Of a DNA stretch of 7,157 nt, positions 6,783 to 7,157 are shown one piece after another. This DNA comes from Alphaproteobacteria bacterium. Its GTDB lineage: Bacteria; Pseudomonadota; Alphaproteobacteria; Puniceispirillales; Puniceispirillaceae. The notes below the pieces were generated by a model. The model ran no database searches. It saw only the letters and a program-made list of their open reading frames with translations, and was not told the DNA's origin. The translations under genes were made by a program, and so were the position numbers. Position 1 is the first letter of the stretch. Every line of letters starts with the position of its first letter. Location of the stretch: positions 1 to 7,157 of the forward strand of contig JAACDT010000106.1 in the NCBI GenBank assembly GCA_009936885.1, given 5' to 3'.

Positions 6783-6943
6783 AAACTTGAAGGAATAAAT
6801 AAACCCAAGCTAGGCAGACAACTTAAAAGGTTAAGCTGAATACCGTGGGGGAAGTAATATGCAGTGTCAGGTGATTTTCTGAAAATAAGAACTTTGATAG
6901 GGCAATGCTAATCAGGATATTCTAGAGACATTCAAGCGGTTTA

Positions 6944-7157
6944 TCAACCACCGCCATAACCCTCTCTAGATAATATTGCATATCCTCGGTTAGCTAAGCA
7001 TTTATCCACAACTGCAGTTGGGCCAAACTTTACAAACAGCCTATCATGATCGTCATTTTCAGCTGCAACTGAAGCTCCCACAGCAGCACCATAGGTTGCA
7101 CCCAAGGTTGTTCCACTGTCATTGTTTCCATCTATAGCATTCCCAACCGCAGCACCC
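6944..7157 (-). CDS. Glycine-zipper protein, C-terminal part (5' end beyond window)
   Basis: Seventy residues are visible before the TGA at 6946-6944, in a frame open to the right edge. The start of the visible part is rich in small residues with GxxxG spacing (GAAVGNAIDG, then GATYGAAVGASVAA), the mark of glycine-zipper segments that insert in or pack on membranes. A charged stretch AENDDHDR follows, then VKFGPTAVVDKCLANRGYAI and a glycine-rich end (EGYGGG). Related proteins are often envelope proteins or lipoproteins of unknown role. The signal peptide that would show this is off the window, so localisation is inferred. The CLANRGY motif resembles the conserved tail of small glycine-zipper family proteins. 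No terminator or downstream partner gene is seen on this strand. Confidence 0.75.
   Translation of the reverse strand, partial: GAAVGNAIDGNNDSGTTLGATYGAAVGASVAAENDDHDRLFVKFGPTAVVDKCLANRGYAILSREGYGGG

Larger units (their letters stand above)
6655..6798 (+). pseudogene. Small ORF of 47 codons, possibly the 5' remnant of a larger gene
   Basis: The product begins MNQYSLPLFDQLSN and ends TSDCPNLKE. AGGA (6641-6644) lies 10 nt before the ATG, a long spacing. I do not recognise it. A second frame, open from about 6696 to a TGA at about 6837, reads KLEGINKPKLGRQLKRLS near its end. That is more protein-like than the tail of the first frame, so the two may be parts of one frameshifted and truncated gene. 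The in-frame 21-nt repeat gives TSDC twice. Whether it is expressed at all is unclear. Confidence 0.2.
6568..6943. other. Region without a convincing intact gene between tRNA-Asn and the glycine-zipper gene
   Basis: This stretch of about 375 nt contains the tRNA promoter at its left end, a small doubtful ORF (6655-6798), three short palindromes (6707-6721, 6747-6760, 6767-6782), and about 145 nt (6799-6943) in which I see nothing. No terminator for the glycine-zipper gene is evident. Confidence 0.5.

Noticed and set aside
7010..7022. Palindrome CAACTGCAGTTG
   Set aside because: It falls in the coding sequence of the glycine-zipper protein and is explained by codon use.
1..7157. CRISPR array, insertion sequence or transposase
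   Set aside because: No regularly spaced repeats, no transposase motifs and no terminal inverted repeats with target duplications were seen.

Overview
The window reads as chromosomal DNA of an AT-rich alphaproteobacterium. This rests on a complete aapJ-aapQ-aapM-aapP operon (general L-amino acid ABC transporter, a set best known from Rhizobium and common in alphaproteobacteria), on an alphaproteobacterial-style glycine betaine binding protein, and on a tRNA-Asn with an encoded CCA. The AT-rich base composition and the emphasis on compatible-solute and amino acid uptake would fit a marine lineage, but that placement is inference.

Layout. Bases 1-509 (minus) hold the N-terminal half of an OpuAC/ProX-type glycine betaine binding protein that runs off the left edge. 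Bases 752-4915 (minus) hold the aap operon, transcribed in the order aapJ (binding protein), aapQ and aapM (permeases), aapP (ATPase). The last three are tightly packed: 3 nt between aapQ and aapM, a 4-nt ATGA overlap between aapM and aapP. A perfect 9-bp hairpin sits between aapJ and aapQ, where it could let the binding protein be made in excess of the membrane parts. Bases 4916-5384 are a long AT-rich intergenic stretch with a candidate aapJ promoter and an inverted repeat.

Bases 5408-6470 (plus) are a heavily decayed zinc-binding-dehydrogenase/quinone-oxidoreductase-like (MDR) gene. It is recognisable almost from end to end but broken by at least three frameshifts and four in-frame stops. 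It is followed 22 nt later by a convergent tRNA-Asn (6493-6567, minus) with a plausible promoter at 6599-6628. Bases 6568-6943 contain no convincing intact gene, but do contain a cluster of short hairpins, two of them sharing a stem-GCGA-stem core, inside a possible gene remnant. The right edge (6944-7157, minus) is the C-terminal part of a glycine-zipper protein.

The intact genes work together as nutrient and osmolyte uptake: AapJ captures amino acids in the periplasm, AapQ/AapM form the membrane channel, AapP powers it, and the neighbouring binding protein would feed a separate betaine transporter whose other subunits lie outside the window. I see no clear sign of an undescribed multi-gene system. 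The most unusual material is the decayed gene and the hairpin cluster flanking the tRNA.
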